From Egibacter sp. (GTDB lineage Bacteria > Actinomycetota > Nitriliruptoria > Euzebyales > Egibacteraceae): 64,000 bases of DNA. Below, piece by piece: positions 15,640 through 28,265 of the stretch. Both the position numbers and the translations under genes were made by a program. The notes under the pieces are model-generated. The model was given only the letters and a program-made list of their open reading frames with translations, was not told where the DNA came from and searched no databases. Position 1 is the first letter of the stretch; each line of letters starts with the position of its first letter. The stretch covers positions 1-64,000 of the forward strand of contig PWFH01000015.1 in NCBI GenBank assembly GCA_003553795.1, given 5' to 3'.

Positions 15640-17997
15640 GTGGCGAAGAATGTCGTGATCGTCGAGTCGCCCGCGAAGGCGAAGACCATCGAGAAGTACC
15701 TCGGGTCGGACTTCCGGGTGCTCGCCTCCTACGGGCACGTGCGCGACCTGCCGCGCTCGGACTTCGCCGTCGACGTCGACGGAAGCGACGTGGCGCTGCG
15801 CTACGAGGTGCCGTCCTCGGCGGAGAAGCACGTCCGTCAGATCAAGAAGGCCGTCAAGGAGGCCGAGCAGGTCTACCTCGCCACCGACCTCGACCGCGAG
15901 GGCGAGGCCATCGCCTGGCACATCGCCGAGCTCGCTGGCGTCGACGTCGACGAGGCCAACCGGGTGGTGTTCTCCGAGATCACCCGCGACGCGATCCTCG
16001 CGGCCTTCGAGGAGCCCCGCCGCATCGACGGCTCCCTCGTCGACGCCCAGCAGGCCCGCCGGGCGGTCGACCGCATCGTCGGCTACCGCCTGTCGCCGAC
16101 GCTGTGGCGCAACGTCGCCCGCGGCATCTCCGCCGGCCGCGTGCAGTCGGTCGCGCTGCGGCTCATCGTCGACCGCGAGGAGGAGATCCGCGCCTTCACC
16201 CCCGAGGCCTACTGGAGCGTCGAGGCCGACTTCGCCGACGGGGGGACGGTGACGGCGAAGCTGCACACCCTCGACGGCCGGCGCGTCGTCGACCCCAAGA
16301 CCCGCGACGAGCGCAGCGAGAAGGGCACCGACGGCGGCGTCGTCGTGCTCGGCAGCGAGGAGGCCGCCGAGGAGGTCCTCGCGCGCACCCGCGCGGCGGC
16401 CCGGTGGCAGGTGCGCGACGTCACCCGCCGCGAGACGACCCGCAACCCCAAGCCGCCGTTCATCACCTCGACGCTGCAGGGCGCGGCGTCGAGCGCGCTG
16501 GGGTTCACCGCGGCGAAGACGATGCGCGTGGCCCAGCAGCTCTACGAGGGCATCAACATCGGTGACGAGACCGTCGGACTCATCACCTACATGCGCACCG
16601 ACTCGGTCAACCTCTCGGCCTCGGCGCTCGGCGAGGTCGGCGAGGAGGTGCGCCGGCGCTACGGCGACCGCTACGCCACCGATGGCCCGCGGCGCTTCAC
16701 CCGCCAGGCCAAGGGCGCGCAGGAGGCGCACGAGGCGATCCGCCCCACGAGCGTCGCGCGTGGCCCGGCCGACCTCGCCGGTCGCCTCGACGCCGACCAG
16801 CGCGCGCTCTACGAGCTCATCTGGAAGCGCACGATGGCCACGCAGATGGCGCCTGCGGTCTTCGACAACCTCCGCGCCGACCTCGTCGACGCCGACGCCG
16901 GGGACGGGCAGGGCCCCGTCTACCGGGCGACCGGGCAGGTGCTGAAGTTCGACGGCTTCCTCAAGGTCTACCGCGACGAGGACGACCCCGGCGCCGGCGG
17001 GCAGCTGCCCGACCTCGCCGAGGGCGAGGCGCTGAGCCTCCTCGAGGCCCGCCACGAGGGCCACGAGACCTCCCCGCCGCCGCGCTTCACCGAGCGGCGG
17101 CTCATCGAGGTCCTCGAGGAGCAGGGCATCGGCCGGCCGTCGACCTACGCGTCGATCATCGCCGTGCTCGTGCAGCGCGAGTACGTCCGCCTCGAGTCCC
17201 GCCGCTTCTTCCCCACCCCGCTGGGGGAGGTCGTCACCGCCTACCTCAAGCAGCACTTCGCCGAGGTCGTCGACGTCTCCTTCACCGCGCGCATGGAGGC
17301 CGAGCTCGACGAGGTCGCCGCCGGCTCGCAGCGCTGGGAGCCGATGGTCTCGGGCTTCCTCGACGAGGTCGACGGCTGGATCGCCGAGCGCAAGCCCGAG
17401 CGGCCGCGCATCCCCATCGAGGGCGTGGCCTGCCCGGAGTGCGGCGCCGGCATGGAGAAGGTCTTCAGCGGCAAGTCGCGGCAGTGGTTCGCCTCCTGCG
17501 AGCGCTGGCCCGACTGCAAGGGCACGCTGCCGCTCGACGAGTACGGCAACGTCACCACCGTCGAGGAGCTCCAGCCCGACGACGACGTGCCCTGCCCCGA
17601 GTGCGGCAAGGGCACGATCCGCCGCCAGGGCCGCTTCGGGCCCTTCTACGGCTGCCAGGACTACCCCTCCTGCAAGGGCATCGTCAACGTCGAGCAGCGC
17701 ATCGGCTTCGCCTGCCCGGCCTGCGGCGAGGGCCATCTCGTGCAGCGCACGAGCCGCTACGGCAAGCCGTTCTACGGCTGCAACCGCTACCCCGACTGCG
17801 AGTTCGCGCTGTGGACCCAGCCGCTCGCGCGGCCCTGCCCCGCCTGCGGGGGCCCGCTCAAGCCCCCGCGCAAGAACGCCAAGGTCCCCACCGGCACGTG
17901 CGCGCACTGCGGGGAGAAGGTCGAGGTCGACCCCGACCCCGAGCGCGTGCAGCCCGAGGAGTTCGTGCCCGGCCGGCGCAGCGCCGCGCGCAGCTAG
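15640..17997 (+). CDS. topA: DNA topoisomerase I
   Basis: A 785-residue type IA topoisomerase that relaxes negative supercoils. TOPRIM domain at the N-terminus (IVESPAKAKTIEKYLG, ATDLDREGEAIAWH). Catalytic Tyr317 in GLITYMRTDS. Full-length IA core, then a C-terminal tail with three four-Cys zinc ribbons (CPECG...C...C type) and a fourth looser one near 740-765; this tail is richer than in mycobacterial TopA, which lacks zinc fingers. GTG start with GAAGGGA 8 nt upstream; a TTG at 15601 is in frame but has no ribosome site. Confidence 0.95.
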   Translation: MAKNVVIVESPAKAKTIEKYLGSDFRVLASYGHVRDLPRSDFAVDVDGSDVALRYEVPSSAEKHVRQIKKAVKEAEQVYLATDLDREGEAIAWHIAELAGVDVDEANRVVFSEITRDAILAAFEEPRRIDGSLVDAQQARRAVDRIVGYRLSPTLWRNVARGISAGRVQSVALRLIVDREEEIRAFTPEAYWSVEADFADGGTVTAKLHTLDGRRVVDPKTRDERSEKGTDGGVVVLGSEEAAEEVLARTRAAARWQVRDVTRRETTRNPKPPFITSTLQGAASSALGFTAAKTMRVAQQLYEGINIGDETVGLITYMRTDSVNLSASALGEVGEEVRRRYGDRYATDGPRRFTRQAKGAQEAHEAIRPTSVARGPADLAGRLDADQRALYELIWKRTMATQMAPAVFDNLRADLVDADAGDGQGPVYRATGQVLKFDGFLKVYRDEDDPGAGGQLPDLAEGEALSLLEARHEGHETSPPPRFTERRLIEVLEEQGIGRPSTYASIIAVLVQREYVRLESRRFFPTPLGEVVTAYLKQHFAEVVDVSFTARMEAELDEVAAGSQRWEPMVSGFLDEVDGWIAERKPERPRIPIEGVACPECGAGMEKVFSGKSRQWFASCERWPDCKGTLPLDEYGNVTTVEELQPDDDVPCPECGKGTIRRQGRFGPFYGCQDYPSCKGIVNVEQRIGFACPACGEGHLVQRTSRYGKPFYGCNRYPDCEFALWTQPLARPCPACGGPLKPPRKNAKVPTGTCAHCGEKVEVDPDPERVQPEEFVPGRRSAARS

Positions 17998-18037
17998 CGC
18001 GCGGACGGCCCACGGGGTCGGAACCGCCGGCGGGGGC

Positions 18038-18043
18038 TACCCT
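18038..18043 (+). promoter_or_regulatory. TACCCT -10 box before the MFS-Tmk gene
   Basis: GGGCTACCCTG carries a TANNNT -10 hexamer in the short gap after topA, 58 nt before the proposed ATC start. Confidence 0.3.
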
Positions 18044-18100
18044 GCGGGCGAGGCGGCGCTGACGCCGAGTCCGAGGCAGGGCGAGCGAAGGGGCCGAGCG

Positions 18101-20329
18101 ATCGCCACCGCGAGCAGCGCGACGCAGGGCACGGTCGGCGCGAGGAGCGCCTACCGCGCCCTGCTGCGCAACCGCAACTACCGGCTGTGGTTCTTCGCGG
18201 CGCTGTCGTCGGGCCTCGGCGACTGGATCGGGCTCGTGGCCCTGCAGGCGCTCGTCATCAGCCTCTCCGCCGACGCCGGGCAGGCCCGCCTCCAGCTCTT
18301 CGCCCTCGGCGGCATCATGATGGCCCGTCTGCTGCCGAGCCTGCTCATGGGCCCGGTCGCCGGCGTGCTCGCCGACCGCTACGACCGCAAGCGCCTGCTC
18401 GTCGTCACCAACCTCATGCGCGGGGCGCTCTTCGCGGTGATCGCCTTCACCGGCGACCTCGTCGCGCTCTTCGCGCTGACCTTCGCCGTCGAGACCTTCT
18501 CGCTGCTGTTCCTCTCGGCGAAGGACGCGCTGCTGCCCAACCTCGTCGACCGCCGCTACCTGCCGCAGGCCAACCAGCTCAACCTCCTCGTCACCTACGG
18601 CACGCTGCCCTTCGGCGCGTTCCTCGGCACGCTCATGGTGCTCTTCGCCGGGGCGCTCGAGACGCTCGGCGTCGTGACGATCGAGCCGACGGTCGCCGCC
18701 CTGCTCGTCAACGCCCTGACGTTCCTCGTCGCCGCGGCGCTGCTCAGCCGCCTGCGGCTGACGACGCAGTCCCGCCGTGCGCAGGCCTCCCGCGAGGGCG
18801 GCGCGGGCGTGCTCGCCGAGCTCAAGGAGGGGCTGCGCTTCATCCGCGACCTGCCGGTCATCCGGGCGCTCATCACCGGTGTGGTCGGGGTGTTCTTCGG
18901 CGCCGGGGCGGTCATCACCCTCGGGCCGGCGTTCGTGAGCCAGACCCTCGGTCGTCCCGAGACCGACTGGTTCACCCTCATGACCGCCGTCGGGGCCGGC
19001 CTCGTCGCCGGGCTCGCCGCCTCGCCGTTCCTCACCCGGCGGGTGCGCAACGAGCGGGCCTTCGCCGTCGGGCTCGCCTCGACGGCGGCGATCGCGGTGC
19101 TCATCGGTGTGCTGCAGTCCTACCTGCCGGTGCTCGTCGGCGGCACCGCCCTGGGGTTCGCGGCCGGCTTCAGCTTCGTCATCGGCTACACGCTGCTGCA
19201 GCAGCACACCCGCAACGACATCCGCGGCAAGACCTTCGCGGCCTTCTACACCTCGACGCGGGTGGCGATGTTCGCCTCGCTCGGGCTCGCGCCGTTCGTC
19301 GCCGGGGCGATCGGGCAGGGCACGCTCATCGTCGGCGGCGGGATCGTGACGATGTCGGGGGTGCGCATCACGATCATCCTCGCCGGGCTCGTGGCCTTCG
19401 TCGCCGCGTTCGTCTCCGGGCGCGCGCTGTGGCGGGTCGGTGGCGAGGAGGACCGGCCGGTGCGGCTGCTGCGGGGTGCGCCGCTGGCGACGACGGGGCG
19501 CTTCATCGCCTTCGAGGGAGGGGAGGGCACCGGCAAGTCGACCCAGGTGGGTGCGCTCGCGGCGGCGCTGCGCGCGGAGGGCTACGACGTCGTCGTCACC
19601 CGCGAGCCCGGCGGCCCGCCGGTCGCCGAGCGCATCCGCGAGGTGCTCCTCGACCCCGACGCCGGGGACATGGACGCCCGCACCGAGGCGCTGCTCTACG
19701 CCGCCGCGCGTGCCGAGCACGTCTCCGAGGTCATCCGCCCCGCGCTCGAGGAGGGCAAGGTCGTGATCTCCGACCGCTTCCTCGACAGCTCGCTCGTCTA
19801 CCAGGGCATGGCCCGCGGCCTCGGGGAGGACAACGTCGGCGAGATCAACCGCTGGGCCATCGAGGGCCTGGTGCCCGACGCCGTCGTCCTGCTCACCCTC
19901 GACGTCGACGAGGGGCTGCGCCGCGCGCGCGGGCGCACCGCCGCCGACACGCGCGCCCGTCAGGGCGCCGGGCACGGCGACGAGGGGGCCGGCGAGGCGG
20001 GCGGGCCGGAGACCGGCCAGGAGCATGAGCAGGGGGCCGGCGAGGCGGCTGCCGGCGACCGGCTCGAGCGCGAGGGCATCGCCTTCCACCGTGAGGTCGC
20101 GCGCGGGTTCCTGCGGCTCGCGAAGCTCCACCGCCACCGCTTCGTCGTCCTCGACGCCTCCGGCGCACCCGACGAGGTCGCCCGGCAGGTCCGTGTGGGC
20201 CTGCACCCGTGGCTGCCGCTGGAGGCCCGTGAGGCCGACGCGGCCGGCCCCGACGCGGCTGGTTCCGACGCGGCCGCCGGGCCCGCGAGCGCCCCCGACG
20301 ACGAGCTCTCGGAGGGCACCCGTCGATGA
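18101..20329 (+). CDS. tmk: MFS transporter fused to thymidylate kinase, ATC start
   Basis: A 742-residue fusion. Residues about 20-440 are an MFS permease (MFS_3-like; LADRYDRKRLLV is the loop 2-3 motif). Residues about 466-690 are dTMP kinase: P-loop EGGEGTGKST, TREPGG, DRFLDSSLVYQG. The LID region holds a 35-residue Gly/Glu-rich insertion (AGHGDEGAGE...). Known Streptomyces Tmk proteins have the same fusion and stand between topA and holB, as here. The first in-frame ATG/GTG/TTG is GTG 18236, which would delete most of helix 1 (LWFFAALSSGLGDWIG). Upstream the frame is open and an ATC at 18101 has GAAGGGG 7 nt before it. No canonical start exists in any forward frame from 18000 to 18186. 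A CTG at 18161 or 18164 is the other option. Confidence 0.82.
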   Translation: MATASSATQGTVGARSAYRALLRNRNYRLWFFAALSSGLGDWIGLVALQALVISLSADAGQARLQLFALGGIMMARLLPSLLMGPVAGVLADRYDRKRLLVVTNLMRGALFAVIAFTGDLVALFALTFAVETFSLLFLSAKDALLPNLVDRRYLPQANQLNLLVTYGTLPFGAFLGTLMVLFAGALETLGVVTIEPTVAALLVNALTFLVAAALLSRLRLTTQSRRAQASREGGAGVLAELKEGLRFIRDLPVIRALITGVVGVFFGAGAVITLGPAFVSQTLGRPETDWFTLMTAVGAGLVAGLAASPFLTRRVRNERAFAVGLASTAAIAVLIGVLQSYLPVLVGGTALGFAAGFSFVIGYTLLQQHTRNDIRGKTFAAFYTSTRVAMFASLGLAPFVAGAIGQGTLIVGGGIVTMSGVRITIILAGLVAFVAAFVSGRALWRVGGEEDRPVRLLRGAPLATTGRFIAFEGGEGTGKSTQVGALAAALRAEGYDVVVTREPGGPPVAERIREVLLDPDAGDMDARTEALLYAAARAEHVSEVIRPALEEGKVVISDRFLDSSLVYQGMARGLGEDNVGEINRWAIEGLVPDAVVLLTLDVDEGLRRARGRTAADTRARQGAGHGDEGAGEAGGPETGQEHEQGAGEAAAGDRLEREGIAFHREVARGFLRLAKLHRHRFVVLDASGAPDEVARQVRVGLHPWLPLEAREADAAGPDAAGSDAAAGPASAPDDELSEGTRR

Positions 20330-21483
20330 GCGCAGCCGCCTCCGAGGCCCCGCCGCGGGGCATCTGGGAGATCCCCGGCCAGCCGCGCGCTGTCGAGGTC
20401 CTCCAGCGGGCGGTGGCCACCGGCGAGCTCGGCCACGCCTGGGCCTTCACCGGACCCGAGGGGGTGGGCCAGGAGCACGCCGCCCGCTCGCTGACCGCGG
20501 CGCTCGTCTGCCCCCACGAGCCCGCCGGCTGCGGGGCCTGCCATCCCTGCCAGCGCGCGCTCGCGGGCACCCATCCGGCCCTGCAGGCCTTCGCGCCGAC
20601 CGGGGCGATGCACCGCGTCGAGGACGTCCGCACCCGCTGGCTGCCCGCGGCCTCGCTGTCGGCGGGGGAGGGCGGGTGGAAGGTCCTGCACGTGCGGCTG
20701 GCCGACCGCATGAACCTCGCTGCGGCCAACGCCTTCCTCAAGGGCCTCGAGGAGCCCCCGCCGCGCACCGTGTGGCTGCTCGACCTCGCCGACCCCGACG
20801 CCCTGCCCGAGACGATCCTCTCGCGCTGCCGACCGCTGCGCTTCGCCGCGCTCGACGCCGCGACCCTCGCCGACCTCGCCGCCGACCTCCCCTTCGACGA
20901 CGAGGGGGACCGGGCGCTCGCGGTGCGCGCGTGCCTGGGCTCACCGGCCCGCCTCGCCGAGCTCGCCGACGGCGGGCTCGCCGCGCTGCGGGCGCACCGC
21001 GCCGTGCCGCGGCGGATGCGCGCCGAGACCCAGGCGGTCGCTATCGAGGAGGCCTTCGCCATCGAGCAGCGCGCCGAGGCCCGCGCGAAGGCTGCGGCGA
21101 AGGACCTCGCCGACCAGCGCGACGAGCTCAAGGAGCTCCACGGCGGGACGCTGCCCCGCGAGCTCACCGCCGAGTTCGAGAGCGCCGAGAACCGGCGCAA
21201 GCGCGACGCGCGCACCGCGGTCGTGCGCGCGGCCCTCGACGACCTCGCGTCGTGGTACCGCGACGTCCTGCTCGTGGCCACCGGCGGCGACCCCGCCGAG
21301 GCGGTCCACGCCGACGATCCCGAGGGCCTCGCCGCCGACGCCGCGGCGATCCCACCGGCCGCCCTGCTGGCCGGGCTCGACGCGATCCTCACCACGCGCG
21401 AGGCGCTCGCCGCCAACGCCCAGCCACGCCTCGCCGTCGAGGCCCTGCTCATGGGGCTGGCCGCCGACGCGCTCGGTCGGTAG
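20326..21483 (+). CDS. holB: DNA polymerase III delta-prime subunit
   Basis: A 385-residue clamp-loader subunit. The N-terminal AAA fold keeps the zinc ribbon CPHEPAGCGACHPC and the NAFLKGLEEPP motif with SRCRPLRF. The Walker A reads GPEGVGQEH, with Gln in place of Lys, so nucleotide binding is probably lost; delta-prime is often a non-hydrolysing subunit. ATG overlaps the tmk stop (ATGA). topA-tmk-holB is a conserved actinobacterial block. Confidence 0.9.
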   Translation: MSAAASEAPPRGIWEIPGQPRAVEVLQRAVATGELGHAWAFTGPEGVGQEHAARSLTAALVCPHEPAGCGACHPCQRALAGTHPALQAFAPTGAMHRVEDVRTRWLPAASLSAGEGGWKVLHVRLADRMNLAAANAFLKGLEEPPPRTVWLLDLADPDALPETILSRCRPLRFAALDAATLADLAADLPFDDEGDRALAVRACLGSPARLAELADGGLAALRAHRAVPRRMRAETQAVAIEEAFAIEQRAEARAKAAAKDLADQRDELKELHGGTLPRELTAEFESAENRRKRDARTAVVRAALDDLASWYRDVLLVATGGDPAEAVHADDPEGLAADAAAIPPAALLAGLDAILTTREALAANAQPRLAVEALLMGLAADALGR

Positions 21484-21501
21484 GGCCGCCCGCACCGCCG
21501 A

Positions 21502-21530
21502 CGATCGTCCCCGCAGGCGCGGGACCATCG
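21502..21530 (+). terminator. Hairpin after holB
   Basis: GTCCCCGC at 21507-21514 pairs with GCGGGAC at 21519-21525 with one bulged C and an AGGC loop; CGAT/ATCG pairs flank it beyond one mismatch. It starts 19 nt after the holB stop. Confidence 0.4.
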
Positions 21531-21557
21531 GCATGATCCTCATCGTGGGGGCGCGCA

Positions 21558-21563
21558 TACGTT
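21558..21563 (+). promoter_or_regulatory. TACGTT -10 box before nifJ
   Basis: CATACGTTG contains a TANNNT hexamer 67 nt before the nifJ ATG, in the 147-base gap after holB. A recognisable -35 was not found. Confidence 0.3.
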
Positions 21564-21630
21564 GCGCTCGCCACCCTGCTGCGGCGTTGTGACCGCGTGC
21601 GCAGTGCCCCACTGTCTCCGGAGGTCAGCG

Positions 21631-25238
<3,608 letters not shown>

Positions 25239-25239
<1 letters not shown>

Positions 25240-26243
25240 TGGACCTCTCGACGCGCTACCTCGGGCTGGCACTGCGCTCGCCGGTGGTGGCTTCCTGCGG
25301 ACCGCTGACCGGCAGGCTCGACACGCTCGCCGAGCTCGACGACGCCGGTGTGGGCGCGGTGGTGCTGCCGTCGCTGTTCGAGGAGCAGCTCACCCACGAG
25401 CAGCTCGAGATCGACGCGATGCTCTCCCAGAGCGCCGAGGGCTTCGGTGAGGCGATGTCGTTCTTCCCCGACCTCAGCGACTACAACACCGGGCCCGACC
25501 GCTACCTCGACCTCGTCGCCGACGCCAAGGAGCGGCTGTCCTGCCCGGTCATCGCCTCCCTCAACGGCACGACCGAGGGGGGCTGGGTGCGCTACGCCAA
25601 GCTCCTCGAGGAGGCCGGCGCCGACGCCATCGAGCTCAACGTCTACCTCGTGGCCGCCGATGCCGAGGCCACGACCGAGGAGGTCGAGGCCCGCTACACC
25701 GACCTCGTCGCCGCGGTGCGCCCCGAGATCGCCGTGCCGCTCTCGGTCAAGGTCGGTGCGCAGTTCACGTCGATCCCGGCGAGCATGCAGCGCATCGTCG
25801 CCGCCGGCGCCGACGGGCTCGTGCTCTTCAACCGCTTCTACCAGCCCGACATCGACCTCGAGACCCTCGAGGTCACGCCGAACCTCGTGCTGTCGACCTC
25901 CGAGGAGATGCGCCTGCCGATGCGCTGGATCGCGATCCTCTACGGTCGCGTCCAGGCCTCGCTCGCGCTCACGAGCGGGGTCCACACCTCCGAGGACCTC
26001 GCCAAGGCGCTGCTCGCCGGCGCCGACGTGGCGATGACGACCTCGGCGGTGCTCAAGCACGGCGCCGCCCACGTCGGCGTGCTCCTGCGCGAGCTCGAGC
26101 ACTGGATGGCCGAGGAGGAGTACGAGAGCGTCACCCAGCTCAAGGGCAGCGTGAGCCAGGAGGCCACCGCCGACCCCGCGGCCTTCGAGCGCGCGAACTA
26201 CATCGAGACGCTGTCGTCCTACACGACCCCGTTCCGGACGTGA
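25239..26243 (+). CDS. Dihydroorotate dehydrogenase-like FMN protein linked to PFOR
   Basis: A 334-residue TIM-barrel flavoprotein. It begins MDLSTRYLGLALRSPVV as DHODs do and has SVKVGAQF and ADGLVLFNRF; the catalytic loop around SLNGTTEGGW and the changed barrel end differ from true PyrD. Paralogues of this kind follow nifJ in cyanobacteria and other bacteria and their substrate is not established. The ATG lies in the nifJ stop, so both proteins are probably made together. Confidence 0.8.
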
Positions 26244-26245
26244 GC

Positions 26246-26282
26246 CCGACCGTCCCGGCGGGCGCTGCGGTGCCGGTCGGGA
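26246..26282 (+). terminator. Hairpin after the nifJ operon
   Basis: CCCGACCG at 26246-26253 pairs with CGGTCGGG at 26275-26282. The 21-nt loop itself contains a CCCGGCGGG inverted repeat. It begins just behind the stop codon. Confidence 0.45.
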
Positions 26283-26366
26283 CGGGTCGGCGCGTCCTCG
26301 CCCCGCCCCCGACGCGCGCGGGGCCCTCGGCGCTGCGCGGCGGGTGAAGGCCCCCAGGGGCGCTGG

Positions 26367-26372
26367 TACCGT
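26367..26372 (+). promoter_or_regulatory. TACCGT -10 box before the SCO1 gene (leaderless start likely)
   Basis: TACCGT ends 8 nt before the ATG at 26381; no Shine-Dalgarno sequence can fit. TGAAGG at 26345-26350, 16 nt upstream, may act as a weak -35. Confidence 0.4.
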
Positions 26373-26380
26373 TCGCCCTC

Positions 26381-27106
26381 ATGGGTCGGGTCCGCGCGTT
26401 GCCGCCGCGACTGCGGGCGTTGGCCGCCGGTGCGGTACTCCTCACCGTCGGGGCGCTCGCGGTCCTCGGCGCCACGCTGGCCGGTGGCGCGGACGAGGCC
26501 CCGTCGACGGCCGCCCTCGCCGACCACCCCGGAGCCCAGCTCCTGCAGAACCCGCTGCCCAACCCCGAGGCGACGGGCTTCCACGGTGCCGTCCTCGCCG
26601 AGCCGATCCCGCGACCGGACTTCGCGCTCACCGACACCGACGGGCGGCGCTTCGACTTCGCCGAGGAGACCGCCGGCGAGCCGACCCTGCTCTACGTCGG
26701 CTACACGAGCTGCCCCGACATCTGCCCCGCGCACCTCGCGCAGATCGCCGGGGCGATGGCCGAGGCCGGTCTCGACACCGACGAGCTGCGCGTCGTCTTC
26801 GTCACCGCCGACCCCGCGCGCGATGACGCCGAGCGACTCGAGCGCTACCTCGCCGCCTTCGACGACGGCTTCACCGGCCTGACGGGCAGCCCCGAGGAGG
26901 TCGACGCCGCGCTCGCCGCGCTCGGCCAGCCCGCTGCGGAGGTCTTCGGCGAGCGCCCCGACGGCTCCTACGAGGTCACCCACCCCTCACAGGTGCTCGC
27001 CTTCGGTCCCGACGACCGCGCCCGCCTCGTCTTCCCGTTCGGCACGAGCCGCGAGGGCTGGGTCGCCGACCTGCCCCGCCTCGTCGCAGGAGAGGTCCCC
27101 TCATGA
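26381..27106 (+). CDS. SCO1/SenC family copper chaperone 1
   Basis: A 241-residue thioredoxin-fold protein with an N-terminal membrane anchor (about residues 12-34). The copper site is intact: CPDIC in YTSCPDICPAH and a later His in VTHPSQVLAF. SCO1 proteins carry or reduce copper for the CuA site of cytochrome oxidase. It starts a translationally coupled set with PCuAC, a second SCO1, CtaG and a cytochrome c. Confidence 0.88.
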   Translation: MGRVRALPPRLRALAAGAVLLTVGALAVLGATLAGGADEAPSTAALADHPGAQLLQNPLPNPEATGFHGAVLAEPIPRPDFALTDTDGRRFDFAEETAGEPTLLYVGYTSCPDICPAHLAQIAGAMAEAGLDTDELRVVFVTADPARDDAERLERYLAAFDDGFTGLTGSPEEVDAALAALGQPAAEVFGERPDGSYEVTHPSQVLAFGPDDRARLVFPFGTSREGWVADLPRLVAGEVPS

Positions 27107-27618
27107 CGCGCGTCTCCCCTTGGCTCGTCGCCCTCGCCCTGCTCGTCGCCGCCGTCGGCTGCGCCGACGACGACGCCGCCGAGGCCGCGCCCCCGGAGGT
27201 GACCGGGGCGGAGACGCCCGAGCCCGCCGCGCCCGACGTCGCCGCGGTCTACGCGACGATCGGTGACCCCGGCCCCGACGGCGACACGCTCGTCGGGGCG
27301 AGCACCGACGTCGCCGAGCGCGTCGAGCTCCACGAGTCGGTGATCGACGACGACGGCTCCGCGCGCATGGTCGAGCTCGAGGACGGCATCGACGTCGCCG
27401 CCGGTGAGGGGGTCGTGCTCGAGCGCGGTGGGCTGCACGTCATGCTCATGGGCCTGGAGACCGAGCTCGCCGAGGGCGACCGCTACGAGCTCACCCTCGA
27501 GTTCGAGCGCGGTGGCGAGGTCACCGTCGACGTCGACGTCGTGCCGACCGTCGGCGGCGACGACGGGGGTGGTGGCCACGACGGCCAGGACGAGGCGCAC
27601 GGTGACGATGACGGCTAG
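27103..27618 (+). CDS. PCuAC-type periplasmic copper chaperone, lipoprotein
   Basis: A 171-residue lipoprotein (signal ending VAAVGC). The mature part has the PCuAC pattern: VELHESVIDDDGSARMVEL and, about 20 residues on, LERGGLHVMLMGL, giving His and Met ligands for Cu(I). A His/Asp/Gly tail (GGGHDGQDEAHGDD) could add metal binding. PCuAC works with SCO1 to load CuA, and lies between two SCO1 genes here. ATG overlaps the previous stop. Confidence 0.85.
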   Translation: MTRVSPWLVALALLVAAVGCADDDAAEAAPPEVTGAETPEPAAPDVAAVYATIGDPGPDGDTLVGASTDVAERVELHESVIDDDGSARMVELEDGIDVAAGEGVVLERGGLHVMLMGLETELAEGDRYELTLEFERGGEVTVDVDVVPTVGGDDGGGGHDGQDEAHGDDDG

Positions 27619-28252
27619 GCCGCTCGCCCTCGCGCTGGCCGGCCTCGGCCTCCTCCTGCTCGCCGGCTGCGAGACCGGCGGCGCGGACGCGCTCGAGGCC
27701 GGGCAGGACGGGATCCTCGGCGTGCCCCTCGAGGAGCCGGTCGCCAAGCCCGACGTCGTGCTCACCGACCATCACGGGGAGCCCTTCGACCTGCGCGCCG
27801 AGACCGACGGCGAGCTCACCCTCGCCTTCTTCGGCTATGCGAGCTGCCCCGACATCTGCCCGGTGCACATGGCGAACCTCACGTCGGTGTTCGACCGGCT
27901 GCCCTCGACGGTCACCGACCGCATCAACGTCCTCTTCGTCACCACCGACCCCGCGCGCGACACCCCCGAGGCGCTCGAGGGCTTCATGGGCTCCTTCGAC
28001 AGCGACTTCGTCGGGCTCACCGGCGACCTCGACGAGATCGTCGACCTCATGACCGAGCTCAACCTGCCGCGGCCGGTCTTCGAGGAGCCCGACGACGACG
28101 GCTTCTACGAGGTCGGCCACCCCGCGCAGGTGCTCGCGTTCCTGCCCGACGACGACCACGCGCACTACGCCTACCCCTGGGGCACCCGCCAGTCGGACTT
28201 CACCCACGACCTCCGCGCGCTCGTCGACGGCGCCGCGGCCGCCCGACCGTAG
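27608..28252 (+). CDS. SCO1/SenC family copper chaperone 2, lipoprotein
   Basis: A 214-residue lipoprotein (LLLLAGC). The CPDIC motif (YASCPDICPVH) and the His in VGHPAQVLAF are present. It overlaps the PCuAC gene by 11 bases, starting ATG ACG GCT. It is clearly related to the first SCO1 gene but anchored by lipid rather than a helix, so the pair may act at different steps or sites (CuA and CuB). Confidence 0.88.
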   Translation: MTARPLALALAGLGLLLLAGCETGGADALEAGQDGILGVPLEEPVAKPDVVLTDHHGEPFDLRAETDGELTLAFFGYASCPDICPVHMANLTSVFDRLPSTVTDRINVLFVTTDPARDTPEALEGFMGSFDSDFVGLTGDLDEIVDLMTELNLPRPVFEEPDDDGFYEVGHPAQVLAFLPDDDHAHYAYPWGTRQSDFTHDLRALVDGAAAARP

Positions 28253-28265
28253 GAGCGAGGCCCCG

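Noticed and set aside
18000-18236. A frameshift or truncation at the start of the MFS-Tmk gene
   Set aside because: The same frame is open upstream and already gives a full MFS N-terminus with a good ribosome site at ATC 18101, so no frame change is needed. A single-base error creating the missing start cannot be excluded.
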